This document shows positions 5,836-6,443 of a stretch of 6,443 nucleotides of DNA, piece after piece. The stretch's first letter is position 1. Each line of letters begins with the position of its first letter. Origin of the DNA: an uncultured Clostridia bacterium. Lineage in GTDB: Bacteria; Bacillota; Clostridia; TANB77; CAG-508. The notes below the pieces were generated by a model. The model saw only the letters and a list, made by a program, of their open reading frames with translations. It did not search any database and was not told the DNA's origin. The position numbers were made by a program, and so were the translations under genes. The stretch is from positions 1 through 6,443 of the forward strand of contig CANPWI010000080.1 of assembly GCA_947584125.1 (NCBI GenBank), written 5' to 3'.

Positions 5836-6443
5836 ATGAAAGAGGTAACTAACAAAGTAAAAATTGCAACAATAGTTATTATAGCAATAATTGTTATAGG
5901 AATTGTTATGCTATATACAAAAGGACTAAATTTTGATGTAGCTTATGCACAAAGTACAAAAATAGCAATTACATTAGATGATATGAATTTAGAAGATATA
6001 AAAAATAAGGCAGAAGAAATATTCGGAAAAAATGATATTAATGTTCAAACAGTTGGAGATTTCAATGAAGAAATAATAATAACAGTTACAAATATGCAAG
6101 ATGAAGAATTAACAAACTTTAAAAATGAATTAACAAACCTTAATAATGGAGAAGAAAAAACAATAACTACAACAAATGTTGGAGTAGTACAACCATTAGA
6201 TCTAATAAAACCTTATATATCACCAGTAGTAATAGCTACTGTAATAATGTCAGTATATATGGCAATTAGATATAGAAAAAATGGTGTATTAAAACAGCTA
6301 TTAACTCCAATATTATCTGTAACAATATTAGAATTTTTATTCTTAAGTATAATAGCAATAGTACGAATACCAATAGGAATATATATAATGCCAACAGCAA
6401 CATTAATATATATAATAACTATGATATATGTAATACAAAAAAA
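5836..6443 (+). CDS. secF: Divergent SecF-like protein translocase subunit (3' end beyond window)
   Basis: The reading frame is open from ATG 5836 to the window end, giving 202 complete codons without a stop. TAGGAGG at 5824-5830 overlaps the stop codon of the SecD-like gene, implying tight translational coupling. The layout fits SecF: a membrane segment at about 7-27, an extracytoplasmic domain (28-128), then segments at about 129-146, 152-175 and 180-200. GLNFDVAYAQST (30-41) aligns with the canonical SecF motif GLNxGIDFxGGT but has lost the DFxGG core. TNVGVVQP (113-120) matches the VGP block that precedes the second membrane segment. The fourth segment reads MPTATLIYIITMIYVIQK, where canonical SecF has IGYSINDTVVVFDR, so the polar Asn-Asp pair is missing. 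The partner role next to SecD is inferred mainly from topology, motif remnants and gene order. Confidence 0.8.
   Translation, partial: MKEVTNKVKIATIVIIAIIVIGIVMLYTKGLNFDVAYAQSTKIAITLDDMNLEDIKNKAEEIFGKNDINVQTVGDFNEEIIITVTNMQDEELTNFKNELTNLNNGEEKTITTTNVGVVQPLDLIKPYISPVVIATVIMSVYMAIRYRKNGVLKQLLTPILSVTILEFLFLSIIAIVRIPIGIYIMPTATLIYIITMIYVIQK

Noticed and set aside
5526..5855. Minus-strand open frame of 109 codons over the end of the SecD-like gene
   Set aside because: It opposes a membrane-coding segment with strong forward evidence (ribosome binding sites, topology) and crosses the secD-secF junction.
1..6443. Defence, toxin-antitoxin, phage or biosynthetic system
   Set aside because: All genes except the 302-codon one belong to recognisable housekeeping families, and none shows hallmark domains of such systems.

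Overview
The window is a very AT-rich stretch from a Gram-positive, low-GC bacterium. It is most likely a member of the Clostridia (Bacillota), perhaps an uncultured gut-type lineage. The evidence is a complete T-box tRNA-sensing leader, strong AGGAGG-type ribosome binding sites, near-exclusive AGA arginine codons, a Bacillota-style GreA, and an HD-secD-secF gene run. All genes lie on the + strand.

Positions 1-256 hold a compact aspartate T-box riboswitch. Its Stem I, Stem III, antiterminator and terminator can all be folded by eye. It controls aspS (257-2017), an aspartyl-tRNA synthetase of the bacterial GAD-containing type. The sequence signature of this enzyme looks more like alphaproteobacterial AspRS than the usual Clostridium enzyme. 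A 302-codon gene of unknown function (2060-2968) follows after a short gap with no terminator, so it is probably co-transcribed with aspS.

Positions 2974-3005 carry a sigma-A-like promoter for greA (3040-3516), the transcript-cleavage factor that rescues stalled RNA polymerase. A long hairpin, probably a weak terminator, follows greA. A second promoter (3611-3639) then opens a three-gene operon: an HD-domain phosphohydrolase (3671-4330), a SecD-like membrane protein (4348-5826), and a SecF-like membrane protein (5836 to beyond the window end).

The SecD/SecF pair is the most unusual part. Fold, topology and gene order fit the SecDF accessory factor of the Sec translocon. However, the glycine-rich motifs near the first membrane segment and the conserved Asp/Asn residues of the fourth membrane segment, which belong to the proton path in canonical SecDF, appear to be replaced. 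The SecD protein also carries a Thr/Glu-rich low-complexity insert with a fresh 18-bp tandem duplication. I see no mobile element, CRISPR array, tRNA, rRNA or defence system.
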